DNA of 64,000 nucleotides from a secondary endosymbiont of Ctenarytaina eucalypti (GTDB lineage: Bacteria; Pseudomonadota; Gammaproteobacteria; Enterobacterales; Enterobacteriaceae): NCBI RefSeq assembly GCF_000287335.1, contig NC_018419.1, positions 744,001 to 808,000 on the forward strand, read 5' to 3'. The notes beneath the pieces are model-generated. The model worked only from the letters and a program-made list of their open reading frames with translations. It made no database searches and was not told where the DNA came from. Position 1 is the first letter of the stretch. Each line of letters starts with the position of its first letter. A program made the translations under genes and the position numbers. Shown in pieces: positions 50,721 through 61,260 of the stretch.

Positions 50721-53537
50721 ATGACTGATTACAAAAATACACTGAATTTGCCTAAAACAGACTTTCCCATGCGTGGGGATTTATCCAAGCGTGAGCCTAT
50801 CATGCTGCAACGCTGGTATGAACAAGATCTATACGGGATTATGCGTCAGGCTAAGAAAGGCAAGAAAATGTTTATTCTCCATGACGGACCTCCTTATGCT
50901 AATGGCAGCATTCATATCGGACACTCAGTTAATAAAATCCTTAAAGATATTATCTTAAAATCCAAAGGAATGATGGGGTATGATACGCCTTATATTCCTG
51001 GCTGGGATTGTCACGGCCTGCCGATTGAAATTCAAGTAGAACAACTAATCGGAAAGCCGGGCGAAAAAGTTAGCTCCTCGGAATTCCGGATCGCCTGCCG
51101 TCATTATGCAGCCGCGCAGGTAACAAGACAAAAAAAAGATTTCATGCGGCTTGGCGTGCTTTTTGATTCGGCACATCCTTACCTCACCATGCACTTTAGT
51201 ACAGAGGCGAACATTATTCGTACTCTTGGGCAGATCATCGCCAAAGGCCATCTGTATAAAGGCGCTAAGCCTGTTCATTGGTGCATCGATTGCCGCTCTG
51301 CCTTGGCAGAGGCTGAGGTTGAGTATTATGACCGAACTTCGCCATCTATTGATGTGGCTTTCTCGGCGAAAGACGCCAGCGCGGTGGCCATTAAGTTCGG
51401 CGTTTCTAATTTTACGGCCCAAGTTTCACTGGTGATCTGGACTACCACCCCCTGGACACTTCCGGCTAATCGTGCTATCGCCGTCCACCCCAATTTTGAC
51501 TATCAATTAGTCAAATGTAACGGGCAAGGTTATATTATGGCCACGGCTCTGGTAGAAAGCGTTATGTCGCGCATAGGCATTACGGACTGGACGCTGTTAG
51601 GTAGTGCCAAAGGCCGATCGCTTGAGCTACTACGATTCCGCCATCCGTTCACGGGCTGCGATTTGCCGATCACTCTAGGCCATCACGTAACACTGGGCCA
51701 GGGCACCGGAGCAGTACACATCGCCCCTGTCCATGGCCCCGATGACTATGTCGTCGGGCAACAATACAGCCTGGAGTGCTCCAATCCCGTAGGCCCTGAC
51801 GGCTGTTATCTTCCTGGAACTCTTCCGCTGCTGGATGGTTTGCCAGTGTTAAAAGCTAATGACGTGGTGATAGGCCTACTCCGCGACAGCGGCACTCTGC
51901 TTCACGTGGATCAACGGCGGCACAGCTATCCACACTGCTGGCGCCACAAAACGCCAATTATCTTTCGTGCCACCCCGCAGTGGTTCCTCAGTATGGATCA
52001 ACGCGACCTTCGTCAACAATCGCTTGAAAACATCAAGGATGTCGAATGGATTCCCCAATGGAACGAAGCGCACATTAAAACCATGGTTGAACACCGTCAA
52101 GACTGGTGTATTTCACGGCAGCGCGCCTGGGGTGTGCCAATGGCTTTATTCATACATAACAAGACTGAAGCGCTTCATCCTCGCACAGTAGAGCTGATGG
52201 AAACAGTGGCGAAGCGGGTTGAGAAAGACGGTATTGAGGCCTGGTGGAATTTAGATCCATCCGAGATTTTAGGCGAGGATGCCGCTCATTATCACAAAGT
52301 ACAAGATACCCTTGACGTTTGGTTTGACTCTGGATCCACCCATGCCTCTGTGGTAGCGGTCCGGCCGGAATTTAGAAGCCATGTGCCCGACATGTACCTA
52401 GAAGGGTCTGATCAGCATCGCGGCTGGTTCATGTCATCGCTGATAATATCTACCGCCATCTACGACACAGCACCTTATCGTCAGGTGCTCACCCATGGTT
52501 TTACCGTCGACGAACATGGCCGGAAAATGTCTAAATCGGCGGGTAATGTGGTCAGTCCGCAGCAAATTACAGATCAGCTAGGCGCAGACATCCTTCGTCT
52601 CTGGGTCGCCTCTACCGACTACACCGGCGAGATAGCGGTGTCCGATAAGATTCTCGCGCGGTCTAGCGACGCCTATCGCCGGATCCGCAATACTGCACGT
52701 TTTCTTCTGGCTAATCTCAACGGCTTTAATCCGGTGCGCGATACGGTTAGCCCTGAGAAGATGGTAGCTCTAGATCTGTGGGCGGTAAGCCGAGCGCTAG
52801 CAGCGCAATCTTCGATTATCTCAGCTTACGAACGCTATGATTTTCATAATGCCCTACAACGCACGATGCAGTTTTGCTCGATCGAAATGGGTTCTTTTTA
52901 CCTGGAAATAATCAAAGACCGGCAGTACACAACTAAAGCAGACAGTATCGCCCGCCGAAGCTGCCAGACAGCTCTGTATCATATTATTGAAGCCTTAGTG
53001 CGCTGGATCGCGCCCATTATTTCCTTTACCGCTGATGAAATCTGGGGCTTCATTCCTGGAGAACGTTCGCAATATGTCTTTACGGAAGAGTGGTATGACG
53101 GCCTGTTCGGACTCACCGCTCCACAGTTAATGGATGATGCTTATTGGCAAACTTTGCTTCAGGTGCGTAGCGAAACCAATAAGGTGATCGAGCAGGCACG
53201 CGTAGACAAGCGTATTGGAGGTTCACTAGAGGCCTCCGTCACGCTCTATGCAGTACCGGTTCTTGCCGCTTCACTACGCGAATTAGGGGATGAGCTTCAC
53301 TTCGCGCTACTAACCTCAAGAGCCGTTGTTGCGAATTATGGTGATGCAAGCGATGACGCGGTGCAGTCTTCGGGGATAAAGGGGTTAAGAATTGCGTTGG
53401 CAAAAGCCGATGGGGAGAAATGCCCCCGCTGCTGGCATTATGAAATGAATATCAGCCAGCATGCCAATCATCCTGAGATTTGCAGTCGCTGCCTCACGAA
53501 TGTAGTCGGCTTAGGAGAAGGACGTAAGTTTGTCTAA
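50721..53537 (+). CDS. ileS: Isoleucyl-tRNA synthetase
   Basis: A 938-residue class I synthetase, exactly the E. coli length. The HIGH motif is in [17 protein letters not shown], the KMSKS loop is [10 protein letters not shown], and the C-terminal zinc site is CPRCWHY with CSRC. In the editing domain the conserved GHGPDDYV reads VHGPDDYV; see findings. [15 protein letters not shown], another editing motif, is intact. The stop codon overlaps the lspA start in TAATG, so the two are translationally coupled. Confidence 0.97.
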   Translation: MTDYKNTLNLPKTDFPMRGDLSKREPIMLQRWYEQDLYGIMRQAKKGKKMFILHDGPPYANGSIHIGHSVNKILKDIILKSKGMMGYDTPYIPGWDCHGLPIEIQVEQLIGKPGEKVSSSEFRIACRHYAAAQVTRQKKDFMRLGVLFDSAHPYLTMHFSTEANIIRTLGQIIAKGHLYKGAKPVHWCIDCRSALAEAEVEYYDRTSPSIDVAFSAKDASAVAIKFGVSNFTAQVSLVIWTTTPWTLPANRAIAVHPNFDYQLVKCNGQGYIMATALVESVMSRIGITDWTLLGSAKGRSLELLRFRHPFTGCDLPITLGHHVTLGQGTGAVHIAPVHGPDDYVVGQQYSLECSNPVGPDGCYLPGTLPLLDGLPVLKANDVVIGLLRDSGTLLHVDQRRHSYPHCWRHKTPIIFRATPQWFLSMDQRDLRQQSLENIKDVEWIPQWNEAHIKTMVEHRQDWCISRQRAWGVPMALFIHNKTEALHPRTVELMETVAKRVEKDGIEAWWNLDPSEILGEDAAHYHKVQDTLDVWFDSGSTHASVVAVRPEFRSHVPDMYLEGSDQHRGWFMSSLIISTAIYDTAPYRQVLTHGFTVDEHGRKMSKSAGNVVSPQQITDQLGADILRLWVASTDYTGEIAVSDKILARSSDAYRRIRNTARFLLANLNGFNPVRDTVSPEKMVALDLWAVSRALAAQSSIISAYERYDFHNALQRTMQFCSIEMGSFYLEIIKDRQYTTKADSIARRSCQTALYHIIEALVRWIAPIISFTADEIWGFIPGERSQYVFTEEWYDGLFGLTAPQLMDDAYWQTLLQVRSETNKVIEQARVDKRIGGSLEASVTLYAVPVLAASLRELGDELHFALLTSRAVVANYGDASDDAVQSSGIKGLRIALAKADGEKCPRCWHYEMNISQHANHPEICSRCLTNVVGLGEGRKFV

Positions 53538-54049
53538 TGCATAAAAAAATAATGTCTACGGGCCTATGCTGGCTTTGGCTAGCGCTAACGGTAATAGCAT
53601 TGGATCGCGCTAGCAAACAGTGGATCGTACAGAATTTCTGGCTTGGTAAGTCGGTACCAGTTCTACCATTTCTTAATTTTACCTATACTCAGAATCCGGG
53701 CGCCGCCTTTAGTTTTCTGGCAGACAAGGGCGGATGGTCCCGCTTCGCGTTCTCCGGCATCGCAATAATCATAACAATGATACTGCTGATCATAATGTAT
53801 CATTTGGATACGCGCGACCGGCTTTCGAAAGCAGCCTACGCGATGATGATTGGTGGAGCCCTGGGTAACGTATATGACCGAATAGTACATGGTGTGGTGA
53901 TCGACTTTATTGATGTCTATTTAGGTCATTGGCACTGGCCGACTTTCAACTTAGCGGATATAGGAATTTTTATTGGCGCTGTACTCATTGTACGAGAAGA
54001 CTGTTTCTGCACCACCGCAAGACAATTACTAAATAGAAAGATGAAGTAA
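53537..54049 (+). CDS. lspA: Lipoprotein signal peptidase (signal peptidase II)
   Basis: A 170-residue inner-membrane aspartyl protease (E. coli 164) that removes signal peptides from lipidated prolipoproteins. Four transmembrane segments are visible. The catalytic aspartates lie in [19 protein letters not shown] and FNLADIGI, and the family segment [11 protein letters not shown] is present. It overlaps ileS by one base. It is needed for lipoproteins such as LptE. The next gene in E. coli, fkpB, is a pseudogene here. Confidence 0.94.
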   Translation: MHKKIMSTGLCWLWLALTVIALDRASKQWIVQNFWLGKSVPVLPFLNFTYTQNPGAAFSFLADKGGWSRFAFSGIAIIITMILLIIMYHLDTRDRLSKAAYAMMIGGALGNVYDRIVHGVVIDFIDVYLGHWHWPTFNLADIGIFIGAVLIVREDCFCTTARQLLNRKMK

Positions 54050-54055
54050 TGCCTC

Positions 54056-54500
54056 ATGACCCATCAACTAAACAGTAACGTATGGGTGAATTTTAATCTT
54101 TGGCAGGCTAAGCTAAGCCCTGTCAGCCTCATGCGACTCAGCACAGAACAAGCGGTTATTTTCTAGTTAGGAGAAACGCTAAACTATACGCTACATTGAA
54201 GAAAAATCTACGCGGCTAGGGTCAGGAGACACGCCGGTCATTTCCCTAAAACTAAAGGTAGTATTCAGTTTAATTAATCCTCAAGCTCATTGAGCTTTAT
54301 TCGCGATGCAATTTTGCTGCGACCGGAAAGCAGTCGTAGGGGGTAACAGCGCCTTATTTAGCAGAATCAACAACGTTAGAGGAATTCTAGGGAAACGTGA
54401 TGACGTTTATCAAACCTCTACGACGGCTGATTACAACAAGGCAATCTCCGGTCGAGTAGTCTAGTGTGATATTGAGGTGCTGGAGATTATAAACTGCAAC
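54056..54500 (+). pseudogene. fkpB: Remnant of fkpB (FKBP-type prolyl isomerase)
   Basis: Between lspA and ispH, the usual place of fkpB, the plus strand reads MTHQLNSNVWVNFNL (E. coli NSAVLVHFTL), then QAVIF, a stop and LGETL (E. coli PALFRLGDASL). At 54459-54488 it reads V, a stop, then CDIEVLEI (E. coli VHFDIEVLEI). The middle third is scrambled. Stops and frameshifts make it dead. FkpB is a cytoplasmic peptidyl-prolyl isomerase. The last codons of the remnant explain why the ispH frame appears extended upstream to 54477. Confidence 0.87.
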
Positions 54501-54512
54501 TGGAGGCGAAAG

Positions 54513-55463
54513 ATGCGTATACTGTTGGCTAATCCGCGCGGATTTTGCGCGGGTGTTGACCGAGCAATTAGCATAGTTGAGCGCGCGCTAGAAATATACG
54601 GTGCGCCAATTTATGTTCGCCATGAAGTGGTACATAATCGTTATGTAGTCGATACGTTACGTCAACAAGGGGCAATTTTCATTGAGGACATCGCTACAGT
54701 ACCCCATAACTCGATTCTGATTTTCTCTGCCCACGGTGTTTCCCAAGCCGTACGAGCAGAGGCGCGCCAACGCACCTTGACGCTGTTCGACGCCACCTGC
54801 CCGCTCGTAACCAAAGTACATATGGAAGTTGCCCGAGCCAGCCGTAAAGGGATTGAAGCCATTCTAATTGGGCATGCCGGTCATCCTGAGGTAGAGGGGA
54901 CTATGGGTCAATACAACAACCCCGATAGCGGCATGTATCTGGTAGAATCACCGGACGATGTGTGGCAGTTGCAAGTTAAAAACATCGATAATCTGTGTTT
55001 TATGACCCAAACGACGCTCTCGGTAGAGAGTACTTCCGACATCATTCAAGCACTGCGTGAACGGTTTCCGTCTATTATTGGGCCGCGTAAAGAAGACATT
55101 TGCTACGCTACCACCAACCGCCAGAGAGCCGTACGCTCTCTGGCGGTTGGTGCAGATGTAGTGCTAGTAGTAGGATCAAAAAACTCCTCTAACTCTAATC
55201 GCCTGGCAGAACTGGCGCAGAGGGTTGGCACGCCAGCCTATCTCATTGACAGGGCCAGCAACATTCAGGAAAACTGGCTGCGCGGAAAGCGGGTTATTGG
55301 CGTTACCGCTGGCGCCTCGGCACCGAATATACTAGTAGAGCAAGTCATCAAACATCTGCGCTCGCTGGGCGCTGAAGACGAAAGAGAGCTCGTGGGCTGT
55401 GAAGAGAACATTCTTTTTGAAGTGCCCAAGGCTCTTCGTTCTGAGGTCAAGATACTAAAATAG
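54513..55463 (+). CDS. ispH: 4-hydroxy-3-methylbut-2-enyl diphosphate reductase
   Basis: A 316-residue iron-sulphur enzyme, the E. coli length, for the last step of the MEP isoprenoid pathway, giving IPP and DMAPP. The three cluster cysteines are in [12 protein letters not shown] (12), [10 protein letters not shown] (96) and DICYATTN (197). ATG 54513 with GGAGG at 54502-54506 is the start; an upstream ATG at 54477 lies in the fkpB remnant. Directly after Cys197 an 18-bp perfect inverted repeat coincides with changed residues ([14 protein letters not shown] against RQEAVRALAEQAEV). Products feed ubiquinone and undecaprenyl phosphate. Confidence 0.96.
   Translation: MRILLANPRGFCAGVDRAISIVERALEIYGAPIYVRHEVVHNRYVVDTLRQQGAIFIEDIATVPHNSILIFSAHGVSQAVRAEARQRTLTLFDATCPLVTKVHMEVARASRKGIEAILIGHAGHPEVEGTMGQYNNPDSGMYLVESPDDVWQLQVKNIDNLCFMTQTTLSVESTSDIIQALRERFPSIIGPRKEDICYATTNRQRAVRSLAVGADVVLVVGSKNSSNSNRLAELAQRVGTPAYLIDRASNIQENWLRGKRVIGVTAGASAPNILVEQVIKHLRSLGAEDERELVGCEENILFEVPKALRSEVKILK
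55112..55152. repeat. Perfect 18-bp inverted repeat inside ispH
   Basis: CACCAACCGCCAGAGAGC at 55112-55129 and its exact reverse complement at 55135-55152 flank a 5-nt spacer. It lies in coding sequence right after the codon for Cys197. A perfect 18-bp stem is hard to explain by protein constraint alone. Confidence 0.9.
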
Positions 55464-56537
55464 TTGAGTTCATCAATCATGCTTTTTCTTAGACTTGAAT
55501 TTCTAATTACAGCAGGAAGACCGAGCTACATGACAAGTCGAGGCAGGTATTGCTACACGTGTCATCAGCACTGTACCTCTCTTCCCTTGCTAGACATCCC
55601 CGTCACACCTCACGGCCTTTATGAGCCAGAGGCACGTGGAGTGCCACCTTGCTGGCTGGCTTAGTACATTAATAGATTAGATTTCTTATGGTCAGCGGGA
55701 TGACTGCACATCTCTCTCGGAACTTAATTGAATAAATTAAAGTTTGTGAGCAATAAATTGTTACGAAAACCATGCTTACTCCAGCCGAAGAGGGATAACT
55801 AACAGGCATCATCGGATTCAGCAACTTTAATCATTAGCATACTTTCATCTACCCGTGCATCAGCGTCACATAAAACTAATTTTTATACACTGAAGTGAGT
55901 CAGTATCAACCCGTGAATGCCGATAATGACCGACTTTTTGCTCTAAATGTTGTTACGTTACTGCCGCCGCTCAGTTTCTAAACCTCAAACGTGTGTTACG
56001 CCTTTTTAGCGTCGTCTCACAAATACTACGCCCGCCTTGATGACTCTAAATAGGTTATCATCTACAGATGCCAACCAGTAGTGTCCTGGTCATGTTCAAT
56101 GAACACATCCGCGTAGCCGAAGTCTTCTTGTACACTCTTGTTTTCCCCGAAAGCTCGTCCTATAAAAGCTGTATACGCACAGCTAATGAGAGTCCACTCG
56201 TTGGCTGCGTCAACTGATCACTAGCTGATCGCATCAGAGAGCAGTGAAGCAAGATGCAGCTCCTTTTAATCAGGCCAGCGTCGGCGATGAATGTGTAATC
56301 TCAGGGTATCGTGTAAAGACTATGAACCTATAACCTAACCGCCCTGGCAATAATGCATCCTCATCAGGCGCTCACTAATATATTGCTATTTCGAAGGGTG
56401 TTGCTAAACCGTATTTTCTCTCTTTCAACATCGAAAACTGCATTCTGATCTCCGAGCACTTGACTGTTATTCAGCGCTCGTTACTCGTTCTTAAACGACC
56501 TGCGCTCAGTACATTAATTCTGTAAAATCTGTGTGGC
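55464..56537. other. Intergenic region ispH-djlA
   Basis: About 1.1 kb with no intact gene between two convergent genes. rihC, dapB and rluA, which would be neighbours in enterobacteria, were not readable. A 66-codon frame at 55464-55664 shows no family resemblance. I saw no strong hairpins. Confidence 0.6.
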
Positions 56538-57368
56538 TTAGCGGAAGTTTTTTTCCTTCTTCAAGAAATTATAGGCCCGCTGGATTGCTTGGGCTTTTTG
56601 TGTCGCCATTTCCATCATTGCCGGCGGCAGGCCTTTCGCGACCAGCTTATCGGGATGATACTCGCTCATTAGCTTGCGATAGGCGCGCTTAATTGTAGGC
56701 CCATCGTTTTGAACACTAACACCAAGGACTTTACAGGCAGCTGACAGGGTTAGCATCGGCGCCTGTCCCGGTTGACGGTAGCTGCTATGATTAGTCTGAT
56801 TCTGCGAGCTGAACTTCGCCGTGCCCTCCATCATGCTCAGGCATAGATCAAGATGGTTACGGCTTATACCTAGCTCTTCAGCGATCACGTACAGAACCTG
56901 CCGTTCCTTAGGGTGAAGCCAACCATCTGCGAAGGCCGCCTGAATTTGGATTTCTAGAAACATGCGCACAAGATCGCAGCATCCATAACAGACCTGTCGA
57001 AACTCGGTCAAGCAGCTCCGTAACGGGAAAGCTCTATCTTTCCCTTCTCGAAAAGCCTTATGCGCGTTGCTTTTCAGCGCATCACTCAGTTGCATCCTGG
57101 TCATGAGCCTATTGGCGTTCACGATGTCAACTTCGGTAACCCGCCCTTTAGACTTCGTTAAATGACCCATTACCTGGAAAGTAGTTCGAAAAAAAATCTT
57201 TTGCCGAGTTTGTTGATCAGAAAAAGAGCCAGCACCTATCACACGCGATTTTCGCGCTTTCCCCACATCTACTATATGGCCAAGCAATAAACCTAGTAAG
57301 ATTGTCCAGACGCCACCACCTGACAAGATGGCTATAATCACTCCTAATAACTTACCCCAATAAAGCAT
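56538..57368 (-). CDS. djlA: Membrane-anchored co-chaperone DjlA
   Basis: A 276-residue DnaJ-like protein (E. coli 271). The N-terminus is a single membrane segment rich in glycine (GVIIAILSGGGVWTILLGLL), then a TerB-like central domain (GHLTKSKGRVTEVDI, EIQIQAAFADGWLHPKERQV), and a C-terminal J domain with HPD in MSEYHPDKLVAKGLPP. It is placed divergent from lptD as in E. coli. It partners DnaK at the inner membrane and affects envelope-stress signalling in E. coli, although Rcs genes are not visible in this window. Confidence 0.95.
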   Translation of the reverse strand: MLYWGKLLGVIIAILSGGGVWTILLGLLLGHIVDVGKARKSRVIGAGSFSDQQTRQKIFFRTTFQVMGHLTKSKGRVTEVDIVNANRLMTRMQLSDALKSNAHKAFREGKDRAFPLRSCLTEFRQVCYGCCDLVRMFLEIQIQAAFADGWLHPKERQVLYVIAEELGISRNHLDLCLSMMEGTAKFSSQNQTNHSSYRQPGQAPMLTLSAACKVLGVSVQNDGPTIKRAYRKLMSEYHPDKLVAKGLPPAMMEMATQKAQAIQRAYNFLKKEKNFR

Positions 57369-57540
57369 ATACTCCTCAATTTATAATCTCGTCATTACAT
57401 ACTTTGCTGTATCATACCGATCATTAAACACGAAGCCTAACTTCACTAGGCAAAACAGCGATAGAACAGGATTCATCGCTGACGTAACGCTTATAAGTGA
57501 TATAGTCGCTAGCTGTTTACTGGGGTAAGCTAGGCTAGAG

Positions 57541-59886
57541 ATGACGGCACATTTTAATAACCCTTATAAAAAATATTTACCTACAGTGCTAGCAAGCCTT
57601 ATGTGGCTGGCTTTTAATAGCCAGAAAGCACTAGCCAATCTAGGCGATGAATGTTTTTCAGGCGTAACAGCTTATGCTAAAACTTTTATTAATGATAATC
57701 CCGAGATACTACCAGTGCATATACAGGCTGATAAAGCTGCATCGCATGATCCAGCACATGCTTTATTTAGCGGAAACGTAAACATTGAGCAGGGTAATAA
57801 CACACTAACGGCCGATAAAGTAGAGCTTATACAGCGACAGGAAAGCAATCAGACGCCGGTATGTATCTTGACCGCCACTGGTAATGTTCATTACGCGAAC
57901 AATGAGATCAAGCTGCAGGGAGACAAGGCGTGGTCAAATCTCAACACTAAGGATACTAACGTCTATCACGGTAATTACCAATTAGTAGGAAGGCAGGGCC
58001 GTGGCGCGGCTGACACGATAAAACAACGGGGCAATAACCGCTACACAGTCTTAAAAAATGGCAATTTTACCTCTTGTATGCTGGGGGATGACAGCTGGAT
58101 CGTGAGTGGATCGGAGGTGATTCATGACCGTGAAGAGCAAGTCGCTGAGATTTGGAATGCACGCTTTACTATCGGCAAGGTGCCGGTATTCTACAGCCCG
58201 TATTTACAAATGCCGGTTAGTGGACAGCGCTGTTCCGGGTTGCTGATCCCCAATGCTAAATATGGCAGCAATAATGGCTTTGCGTTTTACACACCTTACT
58301 ATTTAGCGCTAGCACCGAATTACGATACTACCATCACTCCGAACTACATGAGTAGAGGACGCACCCAGATCCAGACTGAGTGCCGTTATATAACTACCCG
58401 AGGCGAGGGTCTAGTAGAGCTTGACTGGCTACCCAAGGATCAGGCGTACAGCTCCGCGCATACTAACACCAAGGAAAGTGACCGCTGTATGGTCTATTGG
58501 TATCATGACAGCGTCATGAATCAGGTCTGGCGTTTCAATGTTGACTACACAAAAGTCAGTGACTCGAACTATTTCGACGATCTGGATGCTAAGTATGGCC
58601 CCATCGCCGGCTACGCCCCACAAAAATTCAGCATAAGCTACACTAATAAACACTGGGACTCTATTTTATCACACAAGCAGTTCCAAGTTTTTGATAAAAA
58701 TATCAGCGCCGGTTATCGTACCGAGCCTCAGTTCGCATTGATCTACTATAAAAACAACATAGGTCCATTGAACCTCAAGGTCATTAGCCAGGCAGGCACC
58801 TTTGTTAAGGTTAGAAATGACCATCCCGCAACCACGAGATTGCATATTGAGCCTACCCTAAATCTCCCGCTGACTAATATCTGGGGGCATCTCAATACCG
58901 AAGCAAAACTAATGGCCACCTATTATCAACAGGATAATAGCTATTATTACAAAAATAATACCATTCCTAATCATCACCGAAAAAGGTCAGTCAAGCGGTT
59001 TGTACCGCAGTTTAAAACCGGCGGAAAAATGGTGTTCGAACGTGATATAACTTCCGCGCCAAATTACACACAGACGCTAGCAACGCGGCTACAATACCTG
59101 TATGTGCCTTATCGAAACCAGGAAAATATTAATGTCTTCGACTCCATGATGCTACAAACCTCTGACTACTCTAGCCTGTTCCGCGAACGTATCTATAGTG
59201 GTCTTGACCGTATTGCATCTGTTAACCAATTAGTTGGCGGCTTGACTACGCAAATTTATAAAGATCAATGCATAGAACGATTTAACGCCTCGCTAGGTCA
59301 AATCTACTACTTCTCACGGCCCCGCACCGAGGATATCAACAACACCTTCAATAATTATGCTAATATAGGAAAAGTAGTTTGGGCCGGAGATGCTTACTGG
59401 CAGCTCAGCAATCAGTTGCGGGTACGTGGCGGTCTACAGTATAACTCCCGAATCAATAGCATTTCGCACGGAGATGCAGTGCTGCAGTACCGATTTGACG
59501 AGAATAATATTCTACAGCTAAACTACCGTTACACAAGTCCGAAATATACGGATCAAATACTTACCAACATTAGCCACCCCAAGTATCGCAAGGGCTTATC
59601 ACAGATGAGAGTCACTGGAAGTTGGCCGCTGATTCACCGCTGGTCGCTTGTCGGTGTTTATTGTTACGATACTAAGTCTAACCAAACGGCGGATCAATGT
59701 ATCAGTTTAAGATACAACACCTGCTGCTGGGCGATTAATCTAGGCTATGAACGGAAGATTACCGGCTTGAATAATACTGAAAGTTCTAGCCAGTACGAAA
59801 ACAAAGTATCATTTAATATTGAACTACGCGGATTGAATAGTAATTCAAGCCGGGATACATACAGCATGCTTACATCGAGCACCTAA
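57541..59886 (+). CDS. lptD: LPS assembly outer-membrane protein LptD
   Basis: A 781-residue beta-barrel protein (E. coli 784) that inserts lipopolysaccharide into the outer leaflet with LptE. A signal peptide ends near SQKALA. An OstA-like periplasmic domain follows (about 55-180), then the barrel. The cysteines that form the two interdomain disulfides are present: DEC near residue 38, SCML near 179, and the CC pair in YNTCCWAINLGYE. Segments NLNTKDTNV, SEVIHDREEQVAEIWNARF and IYSGLDRIAS are family signatures. It heads lptD-surA-pdxA-rsmA-apaH. One extra cysteine (GQRCSGLLIP) is not in E. coli. Confidence 0.96.
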   Translation: MTAHFNNPYKKYLPTVLASLMWLAFNSQKALANLGDECFSGVTAYAKTFINDNPEILPVHIQADKAASHDPAHALFSGNVNIEQGNNTLTADKVELIQRQESNQTPVCILTATGNVHYANNEIKLQGDKAWSNLNTKDTNVYHGNYQLVGRQGRGAADTIKQRGNNRYTVLKNGNFTSCMLGDDSWIVSGSEVIHDREEQVAEIWNARFTIGKVPVFYSPYLQMPVSGQRCSGLLIPNAKYGSNNGFAFYTPYYLALAPNYDTTITPNYMSRGRTQIQTECRYITTRGEGLVELDWLPKDQAYSSAHTNTKESDRCMVYWYHDSVMNQVWRFNVDYTKVSDSNYFDDLDAKYGPIAGYAPQKFSISYTNKHWDSILSHKQFQVFDKNISAGYRTEPQFALIYYKNNIGPLNLKVISQAGTFVKVRNDHPATTRLHIEPTLNLPLTNIWGHLNTEAKLMATYYQQDNSYYYKNNTIPNHHRKRSVKRFVPQFKTGGKMVFERDITSAPNYTQTLATRLQYLYVPYRNQENINVFDSMMLQTSDYSSLFRERIYSGLDRIASVNQLVGGLTTQIYKDQCIERFNASLGQIYYFSRPRTEDINNTFNNYANIGKVVWAGDAYWQLSNQLRVRGGLQYNSRINSISHGDAVLQYRFDENNILQLNYRYTSPKYTDQILTNISHPKYRKGLSQMRVTGSWPLIHRWSLVGVYCYDTKSNQTADQCISLRYNTCCWAINLGYERKITGLNNTESSSQYENKVSFNIELRGLNSNSSRDTYSMLTSST

Positions 59887-59973
59887 CCATATTACGCGGG
59901 TTTGTGATGCGGCATGCTCGAAGAGACGCATTAAACATAATCAGCATATACCACTGATATATATGGGACGATC

Positions 59974-61260
59974 ATGAAAAAATGGAGCGCCTTTATCATT
60001 TTCCTCGGTCTGTTCACGATTCCTTCCTTTGCGTCCCCAGAGGTCGTGGATAAAGTGGCTGCCGTACTGGAAAACGGCGTCGTCCTAGAAAGTGATGTGA
60101 ACAGCATATTAACCGCTTTGAAGAGCAGTATTCAAGAAACCAAACAAAAATTGCCAGATGACACGTCGATGCGTCGACAGATCCTTAATCAGCTTATTAT
60201 AGACAATATCCTTCTACAGTTGGCTCAGCGCGCTAATCTCTCCATCAGCGAACAGCAGCTGGATCAAGCTATCGGTAATATCCTCTCCCAAAACCACATG
60301 ACTCTCAATCAGCTGCATAATCGTCTAGAACATAGCGGCATAAACTACAAGACATATCGGGAGAACATCCGAAAGGAGATGTTGATTTCCGAAGTACGTA
60401 ATAGCGAAGTCCGATCCCGAGTTACCATTTCTCCTCAAGAAATTGATGAACTAGCTCATCAGCTCGCCGCGCAAGCGGCGAACCGAACGGAATTTAATCT
60501 CAGCCATATTCTGGTTCCGCTACCAGAAAAAACAACCCGAGATCAGTTGCATCAAGCAGCGGCAATAGCCAATGCTTTAGTTGAAAAAAGCAAATACGTT
60601 GATGACTTAGTCAAGTATGCAATCACAGACCCTGAGAATCAGCGACTAATGAAAGGAAGTAAAATAGAGTGGGCAAAACTCGAAGAGCTGCCATCGCTAT
60701 TCGTGACGCCCTTACAGGACGCTCAGAAAGGAGACATTATCGGCCCGATTCGTTCCGGTGTTGGTTTTCATATTCTAAAAGTCACCGACATCCGCGGCGG
60801 TGATAACAAGGTAGCAGTCACCGAAGTACATGCGCGTCATATTCTTTTACGCACCTCGGTACTGATCAGCGATCAAGAGGCCCGAGGTAAGCTTGAGGAT
60901 ATCGCGGCGAACATCAAGAACGGTCGGATCAAGTTCAGCGTTGCTGCTAAACAGCTATCAGAGGACCCGGGCTCATCGAATCAGGGTGGGGATCTAGGCT
61001 GGATCTCCGCGTCGGCATTCGATCCACTCTTCCGTAATGCACTAATGCAGCTAAAGAAAGGAGAAATTAGCATGCCGGTGCATTCTTCCTTCGGATGGCA
61101 TCTAATTCAGCTTATAGACATTCGTCAAGTAGACTGCACCGATGCCGCAAGGAAAGACCGTGCCTATCAACTACTATTAAACCGCAAGTTTTCCGATGAG
61201 GTGCAGCCTTGGCTGCAGGAACGGCGTGTTTCAGCCTATGTGAAAATTATCAATAACTAA
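59974..61260 (+). CDS. surA: Periplasmic chaperone / peptidyl-prolyl isomerase SurA
   Basis: A 428-residue protein, the same length as E. coli SurA. It escorts unfolded outer-membrane proteins such as LptD to the BAM complex. A cleavable signal peptide ([17 protein letters not shown]) precedes the chaperone N-domain ([19 protein letters not shown]). Two parvulin domains follow, one starting near [12 protein letters not shown] and one near [10 protein letters not shown]. The stop overlaps the pdxA start in TAATG. It is a likely helper for the adhesin's barrel as well. Confidence 0.96.
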   Translation: MKKWSAFIIFLGLFTIPSFASPEVVDKVAAVLENGVVLESDVNSILTALKSSIQETKQKLPDDTSMRRQILNQLIIDNILLQLAQRANLSISEQQLDQAIGNILSQNHMTLNQLHNRLEHSGINYKTYRENIRKEMLISEVRNSEVRSRVTISPQEIDELAHQLAAQAANRTEFNLSHILVPLPEKTTRDQLHQAAAIANALVEKSKYVDDLVKYAITDPENQRLMKGSKIEWAKLEELPSLFVTPLQDAQKGDIIGPIRSGVGFHILKVTDIRGGDNKVAVTEVHARHILLRTSVLISDQEARGKLEDIAANIKNGRIKFSVAAKQLSEDPGSSNQGGDLGWISASAFDPLFRNALMQLKKGEISMPVHSSFGWHLIQLIDIRQVDCTDAARKDRAYQLLLNRKFSDEVQPWLQERRVSAYVKIINN

